Assembly: GCF_000513115.1 (NCBI RefSeq)
Contig: NZ_BAUU01000021.1
Coordinates: 1-64,000 of the forward strand
Length of the DNA stretch: 64,000 nucleotides
Reading direction: 5' to 3'
From: Halalkalibacter hemicellulosilyticusJCM 9152
GTDB taxonomy: Bacteria; Bacillota; Bacilli; Bacillales; Bacillaceae_D
The notes under the pieces are model-generated. The model was not told the DNA's origin and made no database searches. It saw only the letters and a program-made list of their open reading frames with translations. The translations under genes and the position numbers were made by a program. Below, piece by piece: positions 21,500 to 30,174 of the stretch (its first letter is position 1; the number at the start of each line of letters is the position of its first letter).

Positions 21500-21586
21500 T
21501 GGTATAATAATTTCAGCATCCGACATAAAAAGTGTCGGTCTATAATCTTTCAACACCTTTTTAATTTGAAGTGGATAGGTGTTTTT
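21500..21586 (+). promoter_or_regulatory. ftsE extended -10 promoter, hairpin and terminator-like leader
   Basis: TGG-TATAAT (21500-21508) is an extended -10. Downstream, CCGACA/TGTCGG (21520-21525/21533-21538) forms a hairpin. AACACCT (21552-21558) pairs with AGGTGTT (21577-21583) and runs into TTTTT. The order is promoter, hairpin, terminator-like hairpin, then ftsE at 21673. This could attenuate ftsEX expression or be a weak residual structure. Confidence 0.5.
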
Positions 21587-21672
21587 CAATCGGTTTGAGA
21601 AGAAATGAAATTACTAAGGCAAACCAGACTAACAACATGAGTAAGCAATTGGAGAAGCAAGGAAGTGATAAA

Positions 21673-22359
21673 GTGATCGAAATGACAGACGTCTGGAAGT
21701 CTTATCCAAACAATGTTAGAGCTATTAATGGAATAAACTTACATATCGAAAAAGGCGAATTTGTATATGTAGTTGGTCCAAGTGGCGCTGGGAAATCAAC
21801 TTTTATAAAAATGATGTACCGTGAAGAGTCACCGTCTAAAGGAGATATTCTAATAGATGGTGTTAACATAACAAAGCTTAAACATAAGCACATACCATAT
21901 ATAAGACGTAAAATCGGTGTCGTCTTTCAAGATTTCAAACTGCTACCATCATTAACTGTATTTGAAAATGTTGCGTTTGCACTCGAAGTCATCGAAGAAA
22001 GCCCATCCGTTATTAAGAGGCGCGTCATGGATGTGCTTGATGTGGTTCTTTTGAAAAATAAGGCTAGGTCTCTACCAAGCGAACTTTCCGGTGGGGAGCA
22101 ACAACGCGTAGCGATTGCAAGAGCGATTGTCAACAATCCAGAAGTATTAATAGCGGACGAGCCTACTGGAAATTTAGACCCTGATACAGCTTGGGGAATT
22201 ATGGACATCTTAGATGAGATTAATCACCGGGGGACAACGGTTATTATGGCGACACACAACAAAGATATTGTCAATACAATTAAGAAGCGAGTGATCGCGA
22301 TTGAAAGTGGACGAGTTGTCCGGGATGAAGTAAGGGGGAGCTACGGTTATGAAAGCTAG
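21673..22359 (+). CDS. ftsE: Cell division ABC transporter ATP-binding protein FtsE
   Basis: FtsE is the ATPase of the FtsEX complex, which switches on peptidoglycan hydrolases at the cell wall. Walker A is GPSGAGKST, the signature LSGGEQQRVAIARA, and Walker B VLIADEPTGNLDP. The frame is open further upstream, but AAGGAAG (21659-21665) eight bases before GTG 21673 gives a 228-residue product, the usual Bacillus length. It overlaps ftsX by 11 bases, so the two are translationally coupled. A partner hydrolase gene follows ftsX. Confidence 0.95.
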   Translation: MIEMTDVWKSYPNNVRAINGINLHIEKGEFVYVVGPSGAGKSTFIKMMYREESPSKGDILIDGVNITKLKHKHIPYIRRKIGVVFQDFKLLPSLTVFENVAFALEVIEESPSVIKRRVMDVLDVVLLKNKARSLPSELSGGEQQRVAIARAIVNNPEVLIADEPTGNLDPDTAWGIMDILDEINHRGTTVIMATHNKDIVNTIKKRVIAIESGRVVRDEVRGSYGYES

Positions 22360-23242
22360 AACCGTCGGACGTCACTTACGAGAAGGCTCAAAAAATCTTA
22401 TCCGTAATGGTTGGATGACGTTCGCGTCTATTAGTGCCGTTGCGATTATGCTCTTTATTGTTGGTGTATTTCTATTACTTATAATGAATGTGAGCAACAT
22501 TGTTCAAGGTGTAGAAGACGATGTGGAAATTATGGTGTTTATTGACCTTACCGCATCTGAAGAGCAGCAGGACGAGCTATTATCTGAACTTGAAACCATT
22601 CAAAATGTAGAAAACATTATTTATGTTGATCGTGAAGAGGGGTTAGAGCAATTTATTACAAGCCTTGATGAGTATGGCGAAATCTTTGAATCAATGCGTG
22701 GTGAAGAAAACCCACTGAATGATGTATTCGTCGTACGGGCTATTGACCCTCATTTGACCGAACAAGTAGCGAATCAAATCGAAGATCTTAGGCATGTAGA
22801 AAAAGTAGATTTTGGTAGAGAAACAGTTGAACGCTTATTTGCAATCACAAACATGGTTCGTACAGTTGGATTAGTGCTCGTTCTTGGAATGATGTTTACA
22901 GCGATGTTTTTAATTGCAAATACGATTAAATTAACGATCGTGGCTCGTAAGCGGGAAATTCAAATTATGAAACTAGTAGGGGCAACAAATGCTTTTATTC
23001 GTTGGCCGTTCTTCATTGAAGGTGTTCTACTTGGTGGGATCGGAGCCATTATTCCGATTGTGATTATTGGTGTAGGTTACTATTATTTAACAGAGCTCTT
23101 TGATGGACAAGCTGATCTGTTATTTTCATTGTTACCGGTTTTTCCTATTACATGGCAAATCGGATTGTTACTCCTATTAATAGGAGCGTTTATTGGAATT
23201 TGGGGAAGTATGGTGTCCGTACGAAAATTCTTAAAAGTATAA
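22349..23242 (+). CDS. ftsX: Cell division protein FtsX
   Basis: FtsX is the membrane subunit of FtsEX. It has one membrane helix near residues 25-48, an extracellular loop of about 120 residues (VEDDVEIMVFIDLTASEEQQ onward) that contacts the hydrolase, and three C-terminal helices (about 170-290). At 297 residues it has standard length. It overlaps ftsE and is 17 bases upstream of an M23 hydrolase with coiled coils, the classical partner architecture. Confidence 0.95.
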   Translation: MKARTVGRHLREGSKNLIRNGWMTFASISAVAIMLFIVGVFLLLIMNVSNIVQGVEDDVEIMVFIDLTASEEQQDELLSELETIQNVENIIYVDREEGLEQFITSLDEYGEIFESMRGEENPLNDVFVVRAIDPHLTEQVANQIEDLRHVEKVDFGRETVERLFAITNMVRTVGLVLVLGMMFTAMFLIANTIKLTIVARKREIQIMKLVGATNAFIRWPFFIEGVLLGGIGAIIPIVIIGVGYYYLTELFDGQADLLFSLLPVFPITWQIGLLLLLIGAFIGIWGSMVSVRKFLKV

Positions 23243-23259
23243 CTAGGAGGAACAATTGG

Positions 23260-24575
23260 ATGAGGAGGAAATTATTATTTATTGCTTTAGCGATCTTGAT
23301 CGCAGCAAGTTCGCTAAGCTTTAATTTCATTTCGGAGCAAGCTTTGGCAAATAGTGAATTACGTGAGCAAATTTCAGAAGTGGAAAAAGAACGTCAAGAG
23401 ACGGCAGAGGAAGCTGAAAAAACAGAAGAAGAATTACAGCAGCTAGAAGAAGAAATGCAAGAGCTAAATAGTGAAATCGAACGTATTGATCATGAAACAG
23501 CTGATACGAATCAAAAGATTCGTGAAAAACGAGCGGAGATTGAGGATGTTCAAGAGGAAATCGAACGTCTGCAAGAAGAGATTGAAATTCTCGAAGAGCG
23601 TATTGCGGAAAGAGACGAATTACTTCGCGACCGAGCTCGAACGATGTATCAATCAGGTGGGTCGGTTAATTATTTGGAAGTGGTACTAGGTTCACAATCG
23701 TTTAGTGATTTCTTAAGTCGAGTCAATGCATTATCAATGATTGCTCAACAAGATCGCAATATTTTAGATGCACATATTGCTGACCATGAACAGCTTGAAG
23801 AAGCTAAGACGGAAGTAGAAGAACAATTAATGACTTTAGAATCTCATTTAGAAGAATTAGAGAATCTAATGGTAGATTAGAAGAGCAGCGTGAAGAAAAA
23901 GATCAAGTGATGACTCAGCTCCAACAAAAAGAAGAAGAGTTACATACGGATCTTGGTGAACTGGAAAATGCGGAAGAGATTTTAAAGGCGCAAGAAGCAG
24001 CGTTGAAACAAGAGCTTGAGGCTTATGAGGAACGTAAGCGTCAAGAAGAGGAAGAGCGCAAGCGTCAGGAAGAAGCAGCAGCTGCAGCAACGAGCTCGAG
24101 TCAACCTTCTTCACAGCCATCACGTTCAAATCAAACGCATGCAGCACCAGAAGTTACTGATTCAGGATTTATGCGTCCAGCAACTGGTCGAATTACATCT
24201 GGTTATGGCTATCGTAGCTTCAATGGTGGTAACTTCCACCACGGAATCGATATTGGGAAAAATGGCCGAACGGGTGACGTTCCAATTGTAGCGGTTGCCG
24301 ACGGAACGGTTGTTGATTCCTATTACTCAAATAGCTATGGGAATGTTGTCTTAATTGCCCATGTTGTTAATGGTGACCTTGTGACAACGTTATATGCTCA
24401 TATGGAAAATCGTGAAGTATCTAAAGGACAAAGTGTTAGCAAGGGCCAACAATTAGGCCTTATGGGGAATACAGGTCAATCCTTTGGTGCTCACTTACAC
24501 TTTGAAGTACATGAAGGTGGATGGAATGGAAATAAATCGAACTCTGTTGATCCAATGAGATATATTCCTAACTAA
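23260..24575 (+). pseudogene. Murein hydrolase activator / M23 peptidase, FtsEX partner (frameshifted)
   Basis: An EnvC/CwlO-type protein: signal peptide (residues 1-27), two long acidic coiled coils, a low-complexity linker and a C-terminal M23 (LytM) domain with zinc motifs HHGIDIG and HLHFEVH. AGGAGG precedes ATG 23260. The frame stops at TAG 23878-23880, while the coiled coil continues in the -1 frame (RLEEQREEKDQVMTQL from about 23874). This is equivalent to a one-base deletion around 23840-23879. All zinc residues are in the second part, which lacks its own signal peptide. If the shift is real the hydrolase is inactive or unexported. Uncorrected sequence error is a serious alternative. 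Confidence 0.82.
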
Positions 24576-24589
24576 AGGTTATATGAAGG

Positions 24590-24629
24590 CCACTGGAAAG
24601 GTAAACATACCCATTTTCAGTGGTTTTTG
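24590..24629 (+). terminator. Terminator after the M23 gene (family C hairpin)
   Basis: CCACTGGAAAGG pairs with CCATTTTCAGTGG, with mismatches in the middle, and is followed by TTTTTG. It belongs to the dispersed CACTGAAAA hairpin family. Bases 24630-25052 hold only a short family A remnant (24730-24759) and no visible gene. Confidence 0.7.
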
Positions 24630-25052
24630 TTTCAGTGCCAGAATGTCGATTTAACAAGATAATTATAATATAAGAGGAAGTAGGCGAATTCGTCAGAGGC
24701 TTTGGCTACATTTGTAACGACTAGGCAATTAAGTAAAGACGTACCGCGTTTTTCTTATATAAAGCTACCTCTCATTTGATTTGTATGAAGCAACCTCGCT
24801 ACTTTTTGACTTTGTTTCTTTGTTTGTCTACAATTAAGAGGAGATGCAATAGATCGTATAACTTGTCTAGTAGTAGCATACGTTACAGTAAGATACCGGG
24901 CAGTACACAATGGTAGCTGTGTAGTGTCTTTTCCTTTCAAAAGGATGAGAAAGTTACATAATGTGAAAAAGTTCGAATACTTATCCAGCATGTAAGAGTT
25001 TGGAAAAAGCCTATATAGAAGGCCCCGTAACCTATTAAGGAGTTGGTCATAA

Positions 25053-26501
25053 ATGAAAAAAGGACAAATCATCATGATTTTGGCAGTGGTTGTAGGATTA
25101 GGTGCATATGCCGTTTACTTACAACCGGACCCAACCTCCGTAAGCACACCTGATATCGGAGAACAAATTGAATCTATTGCTTCTGGGGATGAAGAGTTCC
25201 TTGAAAAATTCGAAGCAGCTCGTCTCATTATCGAAGAACATTACGTTGATGATGTCGATCATAATGAGTTGTTACAAGGGGCTATTGATGGGATGTTAGA
25301 AGCTTTAGGTGATCCATATTCGGTTTATATGGATCAAGAAGAAGCGAGTCAATTTACCGAATCGCTCGGCTCACATTTTGAAGGCATTGGTGCAGAGGTG
25401 ATGATGTCGGATGGGAAGGTAACTATTGTGACTCCTATGCGCGAATCACCAGCAGAGCGTGCGGGTTTACTACCTAATGATCAAATTATTGAAATAGATG
25501 GTGAAACGACTGAAGGGTTATCGTTACAAGAGGCAGTTATGCAAATCCGTGGAGAAAAAGGCACAACCGTTCATTTAACGATTGAACGTGAAACGGCCAG
25601 TGAACTCGTCACAATTCCCGTTGTACGTGATGAAATTCCTATTGAAACTGTTCGTCATGAGCTAATTGAGCAAGATGAGCAGAAGATTGGGCTAATTGAA
25701 ATTTTATCGTTCTCAATTGATACGGCAGAACATTTTGAAGCTGCGTTAGATGAATTAGAATCAAAAGGGATGGAAGGTCTAGTCATTGATGTGCGAGGTA
25801 ACCCAGGTGGTTACTTAGACCAAGTTGAAGAAATAGGAAAATTAATTATTCCAAATCAGCAGCCAATTGTTCAGACAGAAAGTCGATCAGGAGAAAAGAT
25901 GCGTTTCTTGTCTCCATTAAATGACCCTAAACCATACCCGATAGTCGGTGTAACTGATCGTGCATCCGCATCCGCATCAGAAATCTTATCTGCTGCGTTA
26001 ATTGAAGCTGGTGAATATGATGTAGTTGGGGAAACAACATTCGGGAAAGGTACGGTTCAACAGACGATTCCGCTAGGTGATGGTAGTCAATTAAAGCTTT
26101 CCGTGTTTAAATGGTTGACATCAGCTGGTCATGATATTAATGGTGTAGGTGTAGAGCCGACCATTGAAGTTATGCAGCCTGATTATTTCTACACAGCTCC
26201 AGTTTCAGTGGGTGAAGACCCTTATGAAGAGGATATGCTAAATGAGCAAATTAGAAGTGCACAAATTATGTTAAATGGTTTAGGCTACAACCCTGGACGT
26301 GAGGATGGATATTTTAGTACGGAGACGACTGAAGCGGTTCGAGCCTTCCAAGAAGAGCATGATCTAGATATAACAGGTATCATAGATGAAGATACCGCAT
26401 CGACTTTGCATGAACGTGTCGTTGAGGAAGTACGTGAACGAGAAAATGACCGTCAACTAAATCGAGCCATTGAAGTGGTTATTGAGCAAATCAACGAATG
26501 A
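25053..26501 (+). CDS. ctpB: Carboxyl-terminal processing peptidase, S41 family
   Basis: A 482-residue exported or membrane-anchored serine protease. The order is an N-terminal hydrophobic anchor (about 5-23), a PDZ domain (about 100-185), an S41 catalytic domain with serine in DRASASASEIL and lysine in TFGKGTVQQ, and a C-terminal peptidoglycan-binding domain (about 400-460, AQIMLNGLGYNPGREDGYFS). In B. subtilis CtpB cleaves SpoIVFA during sporulation. AAGGAG precedes the start. It follows the ftsEX-hydrolase group and precedes minJ, as in B. subtilis. Confidence 0.93.
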   Translation: MKKGQIIMILAVVVGLGAYAVYLQPDPTSVSTPDIGEQIESIASGDEEFLEKFEAARLIIEEHYVDDVDHNELLQGAIDGMLEALGDPYSVYMDQEEASQFTESLGSHFEGIGAEVMMSDGKVTIVTPMRESPAERAGLLPNDQIIEIDGETTEGLSLQEAVMQIRGEKGTTVHLTIERETASELVTIPVVRDEIPIETVRHELIEQDEQKIGLIEILSFSIDTAEHFEAALDELESKGMEGLVIDVRGNPGGYLDQVEEIGKLIIPNQQPIVQTESRSGEKMRFLSPLNDPKPYPIVGVTDRASASASEILSAALIEAGEYDVVGETTFGKGTVQQTIPLGDGSQLKLSVFKWLTSAGHDINGVGVEPTIEVMQPDYFYTAPVSVGEDPYEEDMLNEQIRSAQIMLNGLGYNPGREDGYFSTETTEAVRAFQEEHDLDITGIIDEDTASTLHERVVEEVRERENDRQLNRAIEVVIEQINE

Positions 26502-26567
26502 GTATCTAATTAGAGTAAAGTTATTGAAAAAGAAAAAGGAATATGACTCATCGTTGTCGAATGTAGG

Positions 26568-26607
26568 AGGTAGTGGATGGGGCTTCCCTGTTTACTACCT
26601 TATTTTT
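26568..26607 (+). terminator. ctpB terminator
   Basis: AGGTAGT (26568-26574) pairs with ACTACCT (26594-26600) and is followed by TATTTTT. Confidence 0.75.
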
Positions 26608-26786
26608 AATTGATCAGGGTACATAAAATGAAAAGCTGAATGACGATTCAACGATTCGCGTCGGCACTGTTTGTGACACGCTGTTTTGAAGCAAGCCTTC
26701 TTTCATTTAATTTTGGAACATTACTGGATAACAAAGCTTGATCAAAAAGCACGAGAAAAAATGGCAATGATTCCTTTCGCTACGCG

Positions 26787-26824
26787 ACTTGTGGCGAGAA
26801 AAGCACTCACCACAAGTTTTTTTA
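26787..26824 (+). terminator. Second terminator upstream of minJ
   Basis: ACTTGTGG (26787-26794) and CCACAAGT (26810-26817) form a perfect stem followed by T8. No coding gene ends here. The 26608-26786 stretch between two terminators may be a short non-coding transcript or a relic. Confidence 0.8.
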
Positions 26825-26933
26825 AGGTGTAGTGACTACATTCATTGCTTCGAGGTCATTCAAAAGGGGAAAAACGTCCTTTTTGAACAACCTCTAATAA
26901 AGACGCTTATAAGAAATTGAAGGAGCATGCGCA

Positions 26934-28118
26934 ATGGTAGTAGACATCTTACAAACAATTGGAATCTTCTTAGCTTATTTTTTTGCAAATCCATTATTAT
27001 ACATTGGGATCGGAATGACGTTATTTCTTTCCTATTTACGAATTAAATCGGAAAGAAAGTCGTTTCACACACGAGTGTATGGGAAGAGGGCAGATTTTCT
27101 TATCCCATTTCTACCTGCTCTCGTCATGGGTGTATATGTTTCGATTGTAACGATTTTAATAGGGCTGACGGTTTCAATTCAATGGCTCTTACTCGTGAGT
27201 GCGCTCTACTTAATCCTAGCTTTTTCGTTACGAACTCGTTTTGTTTCACCAACGTACGTGTTTGGCTTATTACTACTAATCTATGTTTTTGCTCCTTTTT
27301 TCGAGTCCTTTAATTGGTTCCATCCAATTGCTGATGCGATACAATCGACTAATATAACGTCTGTTGCTATTTTGTTAGCATTATCACTTATGGCAGAAGG
27401 GATTTTAATTCGGACGAATGGACTTACTCATACATCGCCGCGTTTAGAAAAGAGTAAACGAGGAAAGTGGATTGGTTATCATGATGCTAATCGTTTATGG
27501 ATTTTACCTGTTATCGCATTCGTACCAGAAGGGATGATCCCGACGCTTCCTTTTTGGCCTATTCTTTCAGTAGGAGAGCTTTCTTTACAACCGATTGTTT
27601 TTCCGATATTAATCGGTTTTCAGCTTCAAGTTCGAGGTTTCTACCCACCAACGGCGGTTCGTAAATATGGGCAGGTTGTGTTGCTTCTCGGGTTAGGAGC
27701 AATGGTCCTTTCAATAGGGACTTATTTCTTTTTATGGATTGCGCTCATTTTAGCGATTGGCTTGATCATTGCACGTGAGGTTATGATCTTTTTATTTAAA
27801 AAGCGTGATGAAGACCAACCTCCTTACTTTTCTTCCAGATCTACTGGCTGTATCATCGTCGGAGTTTTACCGGGAAGTCCAGCTGAAAAGATGAAGCTTC
27901 ATATTGGAGAAACCATTCGAAAGGTTAATGGGGAACTAATCCATAATGAGCATGATTTTTATGAGCGTCTGCAAGTGAACAGTGCTTTTTGTAAGCTGGA
28001 AGTTGTTGATTTGAATGGAGAGGTACGGTTTGCACAAACAGCTCTTTATGATGGGGAGCATCATCAAATAGGTGTGTTATTTGTGAAGCAAGATCATCAG
28101 TGGCAGAATTCAATATAA
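26934..28118 (+). CDS. minJ: Cell division topological determinant MinJ
   Basis: A 394-residue protein with about seven membrane helices (residues 5-290) and a C-terminal cytoplasmic PDZ domain (about 300-385, CIIVGVLPGSPAEKMKLHIG). This architecture and the position after ctpB match MinJ, which links DivIVA to MinD and restricts division away from poles and new septa. GAAGGAG precedes the ATG. The SwrA gene often found nearby in B. subtilis is absent. Confidence 0.88.
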   Translation: MVVDILQTIGIFLAYFFANPLLYIGIGMTLFLSYLRIKSERKSFHTRVYGKRADFLIPFLPALVMGVYVSIVTILIGLTVSIQWLLLVSALYLILAFSLRTRFVSPTYVFGLLLLIYVFAPFFESFNWFHPIADAIQSTNITSVAILLALSLMAEGILIRTNGLTHTSPRLEKSKRGKWIGYHDANRLWILPVIAFVPEGMIPTLPFWPILSVGELSLQPIVFPILIGFQLQVRGFYPPTAVRKYGQVVLLLGLGAMVLSIGTYFFLWIALILAIGLIIAREVMIFLFKKRDEDQPPYFSSRSTGCIIVGVLPGSPAEKMKLHIGETIRKVNGELIHNEHDFYERLQVNSAFCKLEVVDLNGEVRFAQTALYDGEHHQIGVLFVKQDHQWQNSI

Positions 28119-28126
28119 TATTTTTT

Positions 28127-28154
28127 ACGACTGTCATAATGGCAGTCGTTTTTC
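28127..28154 (+). terminator. minJ terminator
   Basis: ACGACTG (28127-28133) pairs with CAGTCGT (28143-28149) and is followed by TTTTT. Confidence 0.85.
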
Positions 28155-28237
28155 TATTGGATAAGAATTTATAAAATTCGAAGGAGAAATGTAGCAAAAG
28201 CATAGAGGATGTTGGAAAACTCAAAGGAGAACGACGC

Positions 28238-28347
28238 CTTCGTACGTTACAAGTTTTTCTAAAAGAACCCCGTTCCAGAAAAACTAAAAACCGCTGTAAC
28301 GTCTCCGCGCGTTGCTTTAAAGAAAAGACGCTGTCGCGTTTCCTTAT
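28238..28347 (+). repeat. Repeat family A, copy 2
   Basis: A full-length copy: CGTACGTTACAAGTTTTTCT, AAAGAACCCCGTTCCAGAAAA hairpin segment, CCGCTGTAACGTCTCCGCGC, then TTTAAAGAAAAGACGC and a palindromic end TCGCGTTTCCTTA. It lies between minJ and the GDPD gene. Family B fragments (28457-28471, 28508-28522) and a family C hairpin (28639-28680) fill the rest of 28348-28700. Confidence 0.7.
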
Positions 28348-28717
28348 ATGGAATCCAAATTCCGCTTTAACTCCGTATTTATGTGAGAAGGTTTAGAAAG
28401 GTACTTGACGTTCCGCTATTGGGTGGTAAGGTGCACGAAATGTAATGGGAAAGGTGAAATAGAGGAATGAGTAGACCAAAAAGAGAGGAAGATAGACAGA
28501 ATGGAGGAAATAGAGGAACGAGGAGACCGCTTGTGAGTACAAGATGTACTTGTTTTCAGTGACTTGCTCTCTACCTGTTTTTCTTAAAGAATACTAAATG
28601 CTTCTTTTTGGAAAGATAAGAAAAGATAATTTATGCAGAGGCCATTGAAAAAGGATTACCAAACATTTTCAGTGACTTTATTATGCAGTTTTTCTTATCT
28701 TGAAAGGAGCGATGGAT

Positions 28718-29518
28718 GTGAAACGTTTCGTATGTGTAATGGTGATGGTTGTTTTCGTTTTTATGAGCTTAGGTGGAGTAGTTCATGCTCATTCACACGT
28801 TTCTTTTTTTGCTCATCGTGGGGCTTCTGCACTTGCCCCGGAAAATACGATTGAAGCGTTCGAACAGGCGATAAATATGGGTGCGGACTATATTGAGTTA
28901 GATATACAAATGAGTCAGGATGGTCACCTTGTCGTCATTCATGATGACACTCTCGATCGTACGACAAATGCTAGCGGAGACGTAAGTCATTATACGTTAG
29001 CCCAATTAAAAAAGCTCGATGCTGGCTCTTGGTTTGATGTGAGCTATGAAGGGGCGAAAATTCCAACATTAGAGGATGTCTTTCAAGCCTTCGGAGACCA
29101 TGTCCATTACTGTATAGAAATTAAAGCAAATCAACGTTCAGAGTATATGATAGCCAAATTACATGAGTTAATTGAGAATTATCAATTAATGGATGTCGTG
29201 ATGGTTCAATCGTTCGATGAGGATCTCCTCCATTTATTAAGAAATATAGACGTGACATATCCTCTAATTCAAATTATTAGTCGGCCGAAAAGTGGATTTC
29301 GTGGCAAAAATCAGTTATCTCATGTGGAAAGTTATGCCGATGGTCTATGTCTGAACGCTCGTTATACCTCTCCATCTTTTGTGAAGCATGCTAGAACGAA
29401 AGGCTTGCTCGTTCACATGTACACCGTCAATAAACGAAAGGATATAAAAAAGTGGCTTAATCGTGGAGTGACGGGAATTATTACCGATGATTTAAGGTTG
29501 ATGGAATATTTTAAATGA
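28718..29518 (+). CDS. Glycerophosphodiester phosphodiesterase, exported
   Basis: A 266-residue GDPD-family TIM-barrel enzyme that cuts glycerophosphodiesters to glycerol-3-phosphate and an alcohol. Motifs are the catalytic AHRGASALAPENT near the mature N-terminus, DYIELDIQMSQDGHLVVIHDDTLDRTT, and KANQR. A signal peptide (residues 1-25, cleavage near VHAH) predicts export. The frame is open from 28700, but AAAGGAG (28703-28709) fits GTG 28718 best. It is monocistronic, set among repeats, and could scavenge phosphate or recycle lipid and teichoic-acid fragments. Confidence 0.9.
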   Translation: MKRFVCVMVMVVFVFMSLGGVVHAHSHVSFFAHRGASALAPENTIEAFEQAINMGADYIELDIQMSQDGHLVVIHDDTLDRTTNASGDVSHYTLAQLKKLDAGSWFDVSYEGAKIPTLEDVFQAFGDHVHYCIEIKANQRSEYMIAKLHELIENYQLMDVVMVQSFDEDLLHLLRNIDVTYPLIQIISRPKSGFRGKNQLSHVESYADGLCLNARYTSPSFVKHARTKGLLVHMYTVNKRKDIKKWLNRGVTGIITDDLRLMEYFK

Positions 29519-29641
29519 TATCAAAATGTCCGTTAGGTGTTCTTTCTGTGGCTAAGGCATCCTTTTCTCTAGAGATTTGTTTAGGAAAGCTCTATAATAT
29601 AGGAGATAAATGTATTGAATAGAGAAAAAGGGGTATAACAG

Positions 29642-29860
29642 TTGGATGTATTGTTCGTATTAGTTGTTCCATTTTTGCTGATGGTTATTGTGACCCGTGT
29701 AACCTTTAGCCTAGTCGGAGCAACGATTGTAACTCTTATGATTGCGTTTGTATTAGGCGTGCATGAGCAACCGTTTTGGCTAATAGGCTTAGCAATCGGT
29801 TCATTTGTTGTCGGTTTACTAGTCGCGAAGAAAGTTTTGAAGCGTAAGCCAGGTATGTAA
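29642..29860 (+). CDS. csbA: CsbA-like small membrane protein
   Basis: A 72-residue protein with two or three hydrophobic helices and a basic tail (KKVLKRKPG). Length, the PFLLMVIVTRVTF segment and its place directly before uvrBA match CsbA, a SigB-controlled general stress protein of unknown function in B. subtilis. The start is TTG 29642, eight bases after AAAAGGGG. No clear SigB promoter was found upstream, only a TATAAT at 29593-29598. Confidence 0.75.
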   Translation: MDVLFVLVVPFLLMVIVTRVTFSLVGATIVTLMIAFVLGVHEQPFWLIGLAIGSFVVGLLVAKKVLKRKPGM

Positions 29861-29955
29861 GGAGTATCCGTGTGTGGACAGGATGCTCTTTTTATCTTTT
29901 GTTTAAGTCTAGAATTTTTAAAGGAAAGTTGTTAGCTTAATCTTCTATATATCTT

Positions 29956-29984
29956 TTGCATATTAGGAACGTTTGTTCTATAAT
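29956..29984 (+). promoter_or_regulatory. SOS promoter of uvrBA with LexA box
   Basis: TTGCAT (29956-29961), 17 bases, TATAAT (29979-29984). The spacer contains GAAC-GTTT-GTTC (29967-29978), a match to the Bacillus LexA/DinR operator core. A second extended -10 (TGC-TATAAT, 30128-30136) lies closer to uvrB. Confidence 0.85.
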
Positions 29985-30174
29985 GATGAGGTGTGGAAAC
30001 TTTTTGAAGTGGACTATTTTATAAAATAAGGGTTTCTGAGTAGGATTAATCAAGTTAGTGCTTCGTATGTTATACGTTGGGTTATCAGTGAAAAGTGCTA
30101 TCGAGTTTTTCTTAGAAAGATTGAACGTGCTATAATGACGGCTACGAAAAGGTTCGGAAGGAGGAAGTTTGTTG

